The notes under the pieces are model-generated. The model was not told the DNA's origin and did not search any database. It saw only the letters and a list, made by a program, of their open reading frames with translations. From contig NZ_CALKZP010000051.1 in assembly GCF_938002845.1 (NCBI RefSeq), forward strand, positions 62,001 through 126,000: a DNA stretch of 64,000 nt. The letters run 5' to 3'. Origin of the DNA: an uncultured Campylobacter sp. GTDB lineage: Bacteria > Campylobacterota > Campylobacteria > Campylobacterales > Campylobacteraceae. Below, piece after piece: positions 32,369 to 39,902 of the stretch. Every line of letters starts with the position of its first letter. The first letter of the stretch is position 1. A program made the translations under genes and the position numbers.

Positions 32369-32677
32369 TTACATTTTCATTACGAGCTGGTTAGGCGCAT
32401 TTCGCACCGGAAGTAGCTCGTTTGAGACATAAAATCTAGCTTTTACGGGCTCTTTTGGAAGGCTAGCGCTAGTAGTTCCAAAAACCAGCACCTCACCCTC
32501 GGAATTGGGATCGGATTTCACACTTATCTTTATCGTTACCCCGGCTGTTTTCCCCGTGATCTGCACCGCTCTTATGGCTTCTTTTAAATTTTCTGCGGCT
32601 GCGCCTAAAAGCGCTCCTGCACCTAAGCTTCGCAAGGCGTCAACTAAGACATCTATATCGCTATTTACTATCGTCAT
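32369..32677 (-). CDS. Early phage protein, 102 aa, unknown
   Basis: A helical N-terminus (DIDVLVDALRSLGAGALLGAAAENLKEAI) precedes beta strands. It lies upstream of DUF2303 in the same operon. No family is recognised. Confidence 0.6.
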   Translation of the reverse strand: MTIVNSDIDVLVDALRSLGAGALLGAAAENLKEAIRAVQITGKTAGVTIKISVKSDPNSEGEVLVFGTTSASLPKEPVKARFYVSNELLPVRNAPNQLVMKM

Positions 32678-32760
32678 TTCTTCGACCTTTCTTTTGATTT
32701 TTTAGGGCTTTGCCCACCTTGAGCTATTGATATAACTCCTCTGCCGCACTTTGAGCTCAT
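32674..32760 (-). CDS. Possible 28-aa basic peptide
   Basis: A short ORF (MSSKCGRGVISIAQ...KKSKERSKK) overlaps the next gene by ATGA. There is no strong ribosome binding site; a large palindrome lies directly upstream. Low confidence. Confidence 0.3.
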   Translation of the reverse strand: MSSKCGRGVISIAQGGQSPKKSKERSKK

Positions 32761-32769
32761 TAAGCGCTT

Positions 32770-32799
32770 AATGGAGTTTTTAAATTTAAAAACTCCATT
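32770..32799. terminator. Perfect 30-bp palindrome in the early operon
   Basis: AATGGAGTTTTTAAA is followed by its exact complement, and a smaller palindrome TAAGCGCTTA lies at 32761-32770. It could form a strong hairpin on either transcript, or act as a protein site. Confidence 0.55.
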
Positions 32800-32816
32800 A
32801 AAAGCTTTGGGCGTTA

Positions 32817-33125
32817 TTAAGGCTCTTTTAAATGCCTTAAAATCTTTTCTATATACGGATCTGCCGCCATCGTCTCATCGGCGCAGATGTGAAGCCTACC
32901 AAAGCTCGCGATTTCGGCACAAGGCTTTTTATCCCCGTAGCAAAAGCTCACATAAAATGCCCAGCCCTTTACGAGCAACCCGCCTCTTATTTCGTCGCGA
33001 CGCACCGAGCGAAGACCTACGCTTACCATATCAGGCACGGCGGCGCTCATCTTTGCGTGTAATTCGCGCAGAGCTGCGGCGCTATAATCCTGTGCGCTTA
33101 GATTTATCAAATCCTTAAGCTTCAA
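32817..33125 (-). CDS. Early phage protein, 102 aa, unknown
   Basis: This soluble alpha/beta protein begins MKLKDLINLSAQDYSAAALRELHAK. Its start overlaps the end of the sigma-like gene by 4 bp. The family is not recognised. Confidence 0.6.
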   Translation of the reverse strand: MKLKDLINLSAQDYSAAALRELHAKMSAAVPDMVSVGLRSVRRDEIRGGLLVKGWAFYVSFCYGDKKPCAEIASFGRLHICADETMAADPYIEKILRHLKEP

Positions 33126-33397
33126 CTCTTCGTTCCTTTCAGGCTCCAGCCGCTACCGAGCCTTTGAGCTTCGCAGCGCTCAAGTTCGGCGATGGTTTCA
33201 AATATCTCCATCCACTTCTTGCGATTTTTCGGGTGCCTAAGCTTCGCAAGCGCCGTGCGCTCTATCATCGCGACGCGTTCGACGCTGATGCCTAGCATTG
33301 CCGCAAGCTCGCGGTAAGCTACGTCCGCATCGCCCTTTAGCATCCTCACCCGCTCGGCGCATACCTTGTCCGTACGGTAGCTCTGAATTCTTTGCAT
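33122..33397 (-). CDS. Sigma-70 region-4-like HTH protein
   Basis: This 91-aa protein contains YRELAAMLGISVERVAMIERTALAKLRHP. It matches the end of sigma-70 region 4 (EIGxxLGxSRERVRQIExxALxKLRxP) almost residue by residue, without the rest of a sigma factor. It may redirect RNA polymerase or bind DNA as an early/middle activator, the role filled by Mor and C in Mu, neither of which is recognisable here. It lies in the early operon and overlaps the next gene. Confidence 0.75.
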   Translation of the reverse strand: MQRIQSYRTDKVCAERVRMLKGDADVAYRELAAMLGISVERVAMIERTALAKLRHPKNRKKWMEIFETIAELERCEAQRLGSGWSLKGTKS

Positions 33398-33533
33398 TTC
33401 ACACTTCCTTTTGTTTTAACTTCTCGGGCGAGCTAAGCCTGCCCTGCGAGCGGGAGCTACGCTCCCTGCACCCACCTGAAGTTTCAGAAATTTTGCAAGC
33501 AAAATTTTAAAATTTCGGCGAGCTCTTGCGCCT

Positions 33534-33704
33534 TCACGCTTGCTTAGTGCTAGCGACATCTTTCTTCTCTTCGAAGAGTACGCGCTGCTTGTGCTCGCCT
33601 ACTTTGCCAATATTGAAGCTCTCTACCGGGCGCAAGTAGCCCATCACACGGGTGTATACTATGCACTTGGTGCGTTTTGCTTCAAGCTCTTTAGGAAATT
33701 TCAT
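33534..33704 (-). CDS. Mini-protein resembling the NrdD glycyl-radical C-terminus
   Basis: This 56-aa protein starts at MKFPKELEAKRTKC with AAAGGAG upstream; a longer in-frame start at 33755 lacks one. Its centre, TRVMGYLRPVESFNIGK, and the following EHKQRVLF match the C-terminal segment of anaerobic ribonucleotide reductase NrdD (RVxGYLxPVxxWNxGK, then an ExxxR segment), which carries the glycyl-radical site. No catalytic barrel is present. This resembles the relation of YfiD/GrcA to pyruvate formate-lyase. Confidence 0.65.
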   Translation of the reverse strand: MKFPKELEAKRTKCIVYTRVMGYLRPVESFNIGKVGEHKQRVLFEEKKDVASTKQA

Positions 33705-33769
33705 ATCCACTCCTTTTAAATTTAACTTTATAAGACGCCCGCGTGGGGGCGCCATTTAAAATCAAAGCC

Positions 33770-33952
33770 TTAGCTCCAAATAGTGCCGAATCCGCGGCGG
33801 AAGTGTGGGATCGGTACCACTATGCTCTCGCGGTGTCTTCTCTTTGCAATCCAGCCCCGCGGGGTCTTAAATAGAATGAATGAGCGCGCGATTATGATCT
33901 CATCCTTGCAAGCTTTTAGATCGCTCATTTTCATACCCTTATACGCTTTCAT
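33770..33952 (-). CDS. Small basic early protein, 60 aa
   Basis: AAGGAGGAATAAGAG precedes the ATG. The translation is basic with KTPRGWIAKRRHRES. It lies directly downstream of the B gene. The family is unknown. Confidence 0.5.
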   Translation of the reverse strand: MKAYKGMKMSDLKACKDEIIIARSFILFKTPRGWIAKRRHRESIVVPIPHFRRGFGTIWS

Positions 33953-33965
33953 CTCTTATTCCTCC

Positions 33966-34832
33966 TTATAAAATCACCATGCCGCAGGCTTGGGCTATGA
34001 TCTCCTCGCCCACGGCGCAGCCGTTAAGAGCCGCTAGGCGGACCGACTTTTTGTGCAACTTTTCGGACGCGCGGAAGTTACCTTTGGCGTGAGCGAAGAT
34101 CCCCGTGCCGTAAAAAGCATCGCTCTCCTCTTTGCTGAGCCCCTGCATAGCCCATTTGCCGCAAATGCGGCTATATAGCTGCCTAAGCTCCTTATTGCGC
34201 CCCACTAAATTCTTTAGCAAAATCTCCGTGCCTGCTAGAATTAGCGGAGTACTCGAAAAATCGTAAATTCTGCGTAGATCCTCAAGCGCCCTGAGCGGCA
34301 GATGCTCGGCTTCGTCGATTAGCAGCACCTTATCGGCGGTTTTTAAGAAGCTTGAAATCGCTTTTAATTTGGCATTCGCGCTGCCTGCGGCTTCCAGCCT
34401 TAGCGCCTCGCATAGCTCGCCAAGCAAAGCGTTAGCGTTGGTGTGGCAAGTAGCTTCAATTAGCACCGCGTTAGGATTTTTGGCGGCAAAGTCGCGTAGT
34501 ATCGTGCTCTTGCCGCTACCTGCGGTGCCGTAAAGCAAAGCTATCTCGCGCTCGCCTACGGCTTCGGAGATGACGAAATTCGCCATCTTGTAGTCCCGCG
34601 AGTTAAAAATTTCATCTCGCGCGGGCGAGGTGGCAAACTCTTTTGCTTTTTTGGCGCTCGCATCGATATAGGCGCCTATCTTGGCTGCGATCGCCGCATT
34701 ATCGCCCTTGTATTTGCCCGCTCGAAATTGGCTGATCGCTCCCGGGCTAATGCCCAAAGCCCGCGCAAGCGCGCTCATACTCACGCTTCCGCCCTCTAAG
34801 AATTCGTTTAGCTTAGATATAATCTCTTGCAT
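33966..34832 (-). CDS. B: Transposition ATPase B (MuB-like)
   Basis: This AAA+ ATPase of about 288 aa starts at MQEIISKLNEFL, with GGAGAAAAT upstream; an upstream in-frame ATG at 34871 is less likely. It has an N-terminal helix-turn-helix (SMSALARALGISPGAISQF), Walker A YGTAGSGKST and Walker B VLLIDEAEHL. MuB selects target DNA, stimulates the transposase and gives target immunity. It follows transposase A as in Mu. Confidence 0.92.
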   Translation of the reverse strand: MQEIISKLNEFLEGGSVSMSALARALGISPGAISQFRAGKYKGDNAAIAAKIGAYIDASAKKAKEFATSPARDEIFNSRDYKMANFVISEAVGEREIALLYGTAGSGKSTILRDFAAKNPNAVLIEATCHTNANALLGELCEALRLEAAGSANAKLKAISSFLKTADKVLLIDEAEHLPLRALEDLRRIYDFSSTPLILAGTEILLKNLVGRNKELRQLYSRICGKWAMQGLSKEESDAFYGTGIFAHAKGNFRASEKLHKKSVRLAALNGCAVGEEIIAQACGMVIL

Positions 34833-34892
34833 ATTTTCTCCTTTGCCCATAAAGGGGCTTTTAAAAGACATTTTATGCCCTTTAAAAGCGCC

Positions 34893-37187
34893 TTATCCGC
34901 AGACTACTTCCTCAAAGCTCTTTATCTTGCGCTCCGCTTTGCGCTGCGCAGCTTGCGCGCTCAAAATTTCATCGCTCAAAGCTACGCTAGAGTTCAGGCT
35001 TTTAGCCCCTTTTAGCGCAGCATCTATTAGCCTGCTTTCGTTATTTGCCGCTTGTGGCTTAGGCATTGCGGCGGGCTTAGCTTCTACCATGCGCACTATC
35101 TGCTCAAAATCCGCTCGGTGTGCGATCGATGCAGCGTCCATCTGCTTTTTGGTCTCCTTTAGGCGCTTATTAAATAGCTTTTGCGCGCTTTTGGCCTCCT
35201 CGGCGCTTACTCCCTCATCCAAATCAAGCGTAGAAGCAACGCCGATAAATTTGTTATCCTCGCTCCACAAAAAGCACTCATTTATATTATTGACGTTTTT
35301 GCTGACCCATACGCGCTCAAGCCCATACATCTCCACGCTATAAAACTTCACACCATCTAGGCTGATGCCTTTTTTATGCACGTGTTTCAGCTCTCGTCCG
35401 CCAAGACGCGCGCTGATGCTTAGAGCGTCCATATACACGGCGTCGCTTATCTTTGCGCTATACGCAGCTGCGCAGGTAGTATCAAGGCGCTCAAGGTAGC
35501 GGGTGTTTAGAAATTTTTCCGCATACATATCCATTAGCTCTTGCACCTCGCTTAGGTTTTTTAGCATCGTTAGATTCGTCTTGTAGCCTCTTTTTAGGCG
35601 GCGCTCTTTTTTAGAGCGAAAAAACTCTATAGCTTGGCGCTGCGAGATATTGTGTCCGATGAAGCCCGCCAAATTTGCGCTAAAGCTATGCTGCAGGGCT
35701 CTAAAATTTCGCTCTACATAGGGCTTTAGCCAGCCACTATAGGCGCGCACGGCTTTATACTCGATCTCAAGCGCGCCTAAAACCTCTTTCATATATTCGC
35801 TCTTAAACGCCTTGCCGTTATCGCCCTTGATTACCTTTGGCTTGCCGTAGCGCACGATATATTTGGCGACGGCTCTAGCGATGCAGAGAGAATTTTCACT
35901 ATCGCTGATGTGAAAAGTCGCTACTCCGCTATACGTATCGATTAGGGCAATGATGGTGTAACGCTTTTGCCACTCTTTTACATAGTTTTGAAATTCGTCT
36001 TTGTCTTTAAAGACAGTGCTGACGTTTTGCCAGCCGATTAGCTCGCAAAGCTCGCTAGCGTTGCAGATTAGATCCAGTGGGCTGCCATCTATCTCCACGA
36101 CTTCGTTTATCGTGCTTACGGCGTAGTTGCTGATACCAAGAGCCGGCAAGCCGCGACCGACCGCTCCATCCTCGCCGTAAAGGATGATGTTTTTTACGAG
36201 CTTATTTTTGTTTAGGTAGTTGTTTACGAAGCGATTTACTACCTCATAGCTTACAATCTCGTCTTTTTTGCCTTGAAAATCCTCGAAGTTTATGAGAGAG
36301 TTTTTCGCCGCATGGTAATTTAGCACCTTATAGATGTTTGTTATATCTACCTTGCCCATACCGCTGCATGCGAGTATCAGTTCCACGCAAAGCGGCGCAA
36401 GACCTAGCGCGTCAAGCTTTAGGGTCTTATTATTATCCCGCTCGTCCACTAGCGCATCCAGCCCGCCTCTTTTAAATTTACGCTGCCAGTCGTAGAGCTT
36501 ATTTGCGGTTACCTTTACGCAGCATATCTTTTTCGCGTTGATATACTCCAGAAAAGCAGCCTCACTTATCTTGCCTTTTGCATCTTCCCACGCCTTGATT
36601 ACGTCGTATTTTTCAAAAGCGGCTTTGCGCTTTTTATCCGAGCAAGTAGCGATAGCCGGGAGGCTTGCCGCGCTCGCGCCGCTATCTCCATTTAAAACCC
36701 CTTTATTACCCTTTCTATCTCGAGCGACAAGTCTATTATTTCCAAGCATATTTGCGTTAGCTTTTTGCTCTTTTCCTCGTCCCCTAAAAGCATTGCAAAC
36801 TCCCTCACATAAGCCGTCAAGCTCTCCATCCTGTGCTTGATCTCCTCTGTAGTTAGATCTACAATAAAGTCCTTGAGCATCATCTTCTCCTTTAGTGAAA
36901 TTTAGCGGACGGACGGAGGCGGTAGTATTAACCAAATTTACCGCGGAAGCATTGTCCGCCTGCGAAATTTCGCTATTTTTATCATTTATCAAATTATCAT
37001 CAATCCAAATTTGAAGGGTTTTGCCACCCGCACCACCTATATTCCCGCTAATCCTATTAAACAGACAATTTTGTCCGTTAATAATGCAAAATTTTTTGCC
37101 TACCCTCTCAGCTCTTTGAGTGGCTTTTTTGATAGTATCGTATTTTACGCTCAAAATTTCAGCCGCGCGTTTTGAATTTACCCACAT
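34893..37187 (-). CDS. A: DDE transposase A (MuA-like)
   Basis: This 764-aa protein has an N-terminal winged-helix segment (WVNSKRAAEILSVKYDTIKK), a helix-turn-helix region before the core (ISEAAFLEYINAKKICCVKVTANKLYDW in part) and an rve catalytic core. The triad is Asp367 (EIDGSPLD), Asp456 (KGDNGKAF) and Glu492 (VERNFRALQ). The C-terminal part would contact B. Residues about 101-164 are an unusual low-complexity linker because another gene is read through that DNA in a different frame. The length exceeds Mu A (663 aa) partly for this reason. Confidence 0.93.
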   Translation of the reverse strand: MWVNSKRAAEILSVKYDTIKKATQRAERVGKKFCIINGQNCLFNRISGNIGGAGGKTLQIWIDDNLINDKNSEISQADNASAVNLVNTTASVRPLNFTKGEDDAQGLYCRSNYRGDQAQDGELDGLCEGVCNAFRGRGKEQKANANMLGNNRLVARDRKGNKGVLNGDSGASAASLPAIATCSDKKRKAAFEKYDVIKAWEDAKGKISEAAFLEYINAKKICCVKVTANKLYDWQRKFKRGGLDALVDERDNNKTLKLDALGLAPLCVELILACSGMGKVDITNIYKVLNYHAAKNSLINFEDFQGKKDEIVSYEVVNRFVNNYLNKNKLVKNIILYGEDGAVGRGLPALGISNYAVSTINEVVEIDGSPLDLICNASELCELIGWQNVSTVFKDKDEFQNYVKEWQKRYTIIALIDTYSGVATFHISDSENSLCIARAVAKYIVRYGKPKVIKGDNGKAFKSEYMKEVLGALEIEYKAVRAYSGWLKPYVERNFRALQHSFSANLAGFIGHNISQRQAIEFFRSKKERRLKRGYKTNLTMLKNLSEVQELMDMYAEKFLNTRYLERLDTTCAAAYSAKISDAVYMDALSISARLGGRELKHVHKKGISLDGVKFYSVEMYGLERVWVSKNVNNINECFLWSEDNKFIGVASTLDLDEGVSAEEAKSAQKLFNKRLKETKKQMDAASIAHRADFEQIVRMVEAKPAAMPKPQAANNESRLIDAALKGAKSLNSSVALSDEILSAQAAQRKAERKIKSFEEVVCG
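36692..36883 (-). CDS. Overprinted 63-aa helical protein inside transposase A
   Basis: The +1-frame ORF within the A gene has its own AAAGGAG 6 bases before ATG-ATG. It gives a typical amphipathic helical protein (IVDLTTEEIKHRMESLTAYV and LTQICLEIIDLSLEIERVI). In contrast the A frame over the same DNA is glycine/arginine-rich and unlike a folded domain. I recognise no family. Confidence 0.65.
   Translation of the reverse strand: MMLKDFIVDLTTEEIKHRMESLTAYVREFAMLLGDEEKSKKLTQICLEIIDLSLEIERVIKGF
37064..37075. promoter_or_regulatory. Second repressor-operator-like site within the A gene
   Basis: A perfect second copy of GACAATTTTGTC (identical 12-mer to 37422-37433) lies inside codons 36-42 of the A gene. 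The 5-bp TGTTT flank is shared in inverted orientation. Two such sites 358 bp apart could be bridged by the repressor. Confidence 0.5.
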
Positions 37188-37188
37188 T

Positions 37189-37371
37189 TTAGGCTACTTT
37201 CACACCTAGTTTTTTGAAGGTATTTTTGGCTTTTTTAGAGAAGTATCCGTTTAAAATGCTGTCGTAGCTTAACTTATTTTCTCGGCAAAATCTTCTTAGC
37301 GTTTTGCCGGTCTTTACCTGAACCTGCTCAGCTACGCCGCCTTTTTTAACATTGCCGATTAAATCCATCAT
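37189..37371 (-). CDS. Ner-like small DNA-binding protein
   Basis: This 60-aa protein starts at MMDLIGNVKKGGVAEQ; a longer in-frame start at 37443 would lie inside the early promoter. It is basic, with a possible helix-turn-helix LRRFCRENKLSYDSILNGY. It is the first gene after the early promoter and ends one base before the transposase start region. The position matches Ner/Cro-type negative regulators of Mu-like phages. Confidence 0.65.
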   Translation of the reverse strand: MMDLIGNVKKGGVAEQVQVKTGKTLRRFCRENKLSYDSILNGYFSKKAKNTFKKLGVKVA

Positions 37372-37414
37372 TTCTTTAAGCTTCCTTTGATATAATTTTG
37401 GTATCGATGTCGAA

Positions 37415-37443
37415 ATTATACGACAATTTTGTCTGTTTGTCAA
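37415..37443 (-). promoter_or_regulatory. Early promoter with internal operator
   Basis: On the minus strand TTGACA (37438-37443), 17 bp, TATAAT (37415-37420): perfect consensus. The spacer holds the inverted repeat GACAAAATTGTC (37422-37433), an obvious operator for the divergently encoded repressor. It drives ner-A-B and the early operon. Confidence 0.85.
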
Positions 37444-37453
37444 GGGGTAGAGT

Positions 37454-38182
37454 ATGGGAATAGGACAAAAAATTCGCTTTTTTAGGGAAGAAAGAAATTT
37501 AACTCAACAAGAGTTAGCAAATTTAGCGGGAGTATCTGATAAAACGATACAAAGATATGAAAAATCAAACGATGAAAATTTAACCACCAATGTTATAAAA
37601 AAAATTGCTAAGGGATTAAATTTGGATATTGATGCTCTAACGCAGCAAGGAATAAAACTAGGTGTCCCCCAACCTGTCCCTCTATCCACCATCCAATTTA
37701 AAGAAGAAGTGTCCCTCAATACAAAAATTTTGTCCCCCAAAACTTCAAACCTTAAAGAAACCGAGACGGATCAAATTTTTATCCGCAAGCTTAGCTCGTC
37801 CGTAGGTGCAGGCGAGAGCGTCGATATAAACGGCATAGAGATCTACGACACCGATGTATTGGTGCCTTTCTCTCGGATGCTTTTTAAGGTATGCCCTAAA
37901 AATACAAATAGAATCCGCTGCATGCCGGTAGAGGGCTACTCCATGGTGCCGATGCTTTACCCCGATAGCTGGGTGATTGTGGACGTCACGGCGAAATTTG
38001 AAGGCGATGGGCTATATATCGTCAACTACTGCGACCATTTTATGGTGAAGCTGCTACAAAAGAGCCCTGACGGTGTACTGCACATCAAAAGCGTTAATAA
38101 AGAATACGATAGCTACGAGATAGGACCAGATAGCGATTTGCAAGTATATATCGTCGGCAAGGTCCTACGCTGCGTGATATGA
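37454..38182 (+). CDS. LexA-like phage repressor (HTH plus S24 peptidase)
   Basis: This 242-aa repressor has an N-terminal XRE helix-turn-helix (LTQQELANLAGVSDKTIQRYEK, about 16-37). A linker follows, then a C-terminal S24 domain with the cleavage-site-like VGAGES (Ala119-Gly120), nucleophile Ser163 in EGYSMVPML and Lys199 in MVKLL. It should keep the prophage silent by binding GACAAAATTGTC, and be inactivated by RecA-stimulated self-cleavage. It is transcribed away from the early promoter. Mu c itself lacks an S24 domain, so SOS induction is likely here. Confidence 0.92.
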   Translation: MGIGQKIRFFREERNLTQQELANLAGVSDKTIQRYEKSNDENLTTNVIKKIAKGLNLDIDALTQQGIKLGVPQPVPLSTIQFKEEVSLNTKILSPKTSNLKETETDQIFIRKLSSSVGAGESVDINGIEIYDTDVLVPFSRMLFKVCPKNTNRIRCMPVEGYSMVPMLYPDSWVIVDVTAKFEGDGLYIVNYCDHFMVKLLQKSPDGVLHIKSVNKEYDSYEIGPDSDLQVYIVGKVLRCVI

Positions 38183-38204
38183 AATCAACTAAAAAGGAGA
38201 ATTT

Positions 38205-39278
38205 ATGGATTTATACGAGGATCTACAGCGCCTAAGCACTAGGATAGCGAGCATCAAAGACTCCGTGCAAACCGAAGAGGCCACGAAACACTCGTTTGTG
38301 ATGCCGTTTTTTCAAATTTTAGGCTACGATATATTTGACCCTAACGTCATAGTGCCTGAATTTACCGCGGACGTAGGCATAAAAAAGGGCGAAAAGGTAG
38401 ATTACGCCATAATGTATGAGGGCAAGCCGCTCATCATCGTAGAAGTTAAAAAGCATACCGAGGTTTTAAATAAGCACTCAAGCCAGCTATATCGATATTT
38501 CGGCGTTACTGACGCTAAATTTGCACTGCTAACAAATGGCATAGAATACCGATTTTATTCCGACATCAACAAAGAAAACAAGCTCGATGACAGCCCGTTT
38601 CTCATCGTCAACCTCGACGAGCTCAATAAGCGCGACGTAAAGGCTCTTGAGCGCTTTACAAAAAGCGATCTAAATATCAGCTCGATACTGGAGATGGCGA
38701 ATAAGCAGCGCCGCATACTTGAGATAAAAAAGATATTCGAGGAAGAAACCGCCAAGCCTAGCGATGATTTGGCTAGGATGTTTGCCTGCAGAATACTTCC
38801 GCAAGGAACACGCATAACCGGAAGTGTGCTAGAGGACTTTAAGAGCTATACAAAAACCGCTCTGAGCGAGATAGTGACCGATCTAGCCTCAAAAAAGATA
38901 AATTCCGTACGTGCGGGCTTAACGGCAAATATCACGGACGAGGATGAAGAAAGTAGTAATGATGAAGCTAAGATCGTAACTACGCAAGATGAGCTGCAAG
39001 GCTTTTTTATCATCAAATCAATACTAGGCGAACATGTGGAGCTCGATAAAATTTATGCAAGAGATACTCAAAGCTATTTTGGAGTACTCTTTGATGATAA
39101 TAACCGCAAATGGATAGCTAGATTGCATTTTAATACGGCGAAGAAATACATTGGCATTCACGAAATAGAGAAACAAGAGACTAGATATCCACTCGAAAAG
39201 CTCGAAGATATTTATAAATTTAGAGATAATCTTATCGCCACGCTCAAAAGAGTGCAGGGCGCAGAGAGCGCGGAATGA
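38205..39278 (+). CDS. HsdR-N-like PD-(D/E)XK nuclease
   Basis: This 357-aa protein has the type I restriction R-subunit N-terminal fold. The catalytic set is Asp66 (KVDYAI), Glu80 and Lys82 (IIVEVKK), followed by a HSSQLYRYFGVTDAKFALLTNG stretch (quoted in part). No helicase or methylase genes accompany it. It is the last gene before the immunity-end terminus, co-oriented with the repressor by a 22-bp gap (AAAAAGGAG before the ATG), so it should be expressed in the lysogen. A role in exclusion of other phages is plausible but inferred. Confidence 0.82.
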   Translation: MDLYEDLQRLSTRIASIKDSVQTEEATKHSFVMPFFQILGYDIFDPNVIVPEFTADVGIKKGEKVDYAIMYEGKPLIIVEVKKHTEVLNKHSSQLYRYFGVTDAKFALLTNGIEYRFYSDINKENKLDDSPFLIVNLDELNKRDVKALERFTKSDLNISSILEMANKQRRILEIKKIFEEETAKPSDDLARMFACRILPQGTRITGSVLEDFKSYTKTALSEIVTDLASKKINSVRAGLTANITDEDEESSNDEAKIVTTQDELQGFFIIKSILGEHVELDKIYARDTQSYFGVLFDDNNRKWIARLHFNTAKKYIGIHEIEKQETRYPLEKLEDIYKFRDNLIATLKRVQGAESAE

Positions 39279-39284
39279 TAAAAT

Positions 39285-39318
39285 GCTTTTAATGCCCATT
39301 TAAACGGGTGTTAAAAGC
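39285..39318 (+). terminator. Terminator hairpin at the immunity end
   Basis: The outer arms GCTTTTAA / TTAAAAGC and the inner CCC / GGG pair around ATTTAAAC, directly after the nuclease stop codon. It probably ends the repressor-nuclease transcript. Confidence 0.5.
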
Positions 39319-39364
39319 GGTGTAAAATTTCGTAAGGTTTTTGTCAAAAAATTTAAATCGAATT

Positions 39365-39460
39365 TTGCCACTTTGATTTTGAATAAATTTGCTCCTAATC
39401 CCTATCTTTAGGCGACCAGCTCAAATTTTTTCTCACTTTGACTTCTGACAAAACTTTACA
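39365..39460. promoter_or_regulatory. Right prophage terminus with transposase-binding-like repeats
   Basis: The sequence CACTTTGA occurs at 39369-39376 and 39434-39441 and corresponds to the TCAAAGTG sites at the left end. The last bases TTTACA mirror the TGTAAA of the left end. The outermost site has the same 19-bp distance to the terminus at both ends. Confidence 0.7.
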
Positions 39461-39465
39461 AAATT
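39461..39465. repeat. Right target-site duplication AAATT
   Basis: Identical to 5586-5590 and immediately outside the CA terminus. Confidence 0.85.
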
Positions 39466-39902
39466 ATACCCTGTGAAATTCCACGTAAAATTTAATTGCA
39501 AAATTTCAGGGCAAAATTTTATCTTGGCTAAAACGGCGCGTCTTGGCTCTAAGGCACGCTTCGTAAATTTAGATTGCTCGCCTAGTAATTAATTTACGAA
39601 GTGCGGCGAGCGGCGCAAGAGGCTAAAATTTTACGATATAAAATTTACGCGCCGCGGAATTTTAAAATTTACAGGCAAAACGCTGGGCTTTAAAATTCCG
39701 CCGCTACGAAATTTTAAAATTTCACGTCCTAAAATTTCGCCGCGCGGAATTTCAAAACCTCGCCTGCGCCGATAAAATTTTGCGAAATTTCATCGGCTCG
39801 CATAAGCTTCAAAGCTAAATTTTAAAATTTCTACGCCGCGATTTGGTAAAACAAAATTCCGCGCAAATCTCGCGCGGAACTACGTAGCTTGCGCGCGGGC
39901 GG
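39466..39902. other. Host intergenic region next to the prophage
   Basis: No gene is seen. The first bases complete a minus-strand TATAAT (ATTATA at 39463-39468) that probably belonged to the response-regulator promoter before insertion. The remainder is dense in AAATTTTA-type words. Confidence 0.5.

Larger units (their letters stand above)
5591..39460. mobile_element. Complete Mu-like transposable siphovirus prophage, 33,870 bp
   Basis: The left end reads TGTAAAACCGC and the right end, read outside-in, TGTAAAGTTTTG. Both have TCAAAG at positions 20-25 and both are flanked by AAATT. Inside lie MuA and MuB homologues, a LexA-like repressor, Gam, GemA, DUF1804, a Gp28-type terminase, a DUF935 portal, MuF, the G morphogenesis protein, protease I, major head T, a tail tube, a tape measure and lysis genes. 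No core gene looks inactivated, so the element may be inducible (inference). The genetic left end of the phage (immunity) is on the right side here. Confidence 0.93.
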
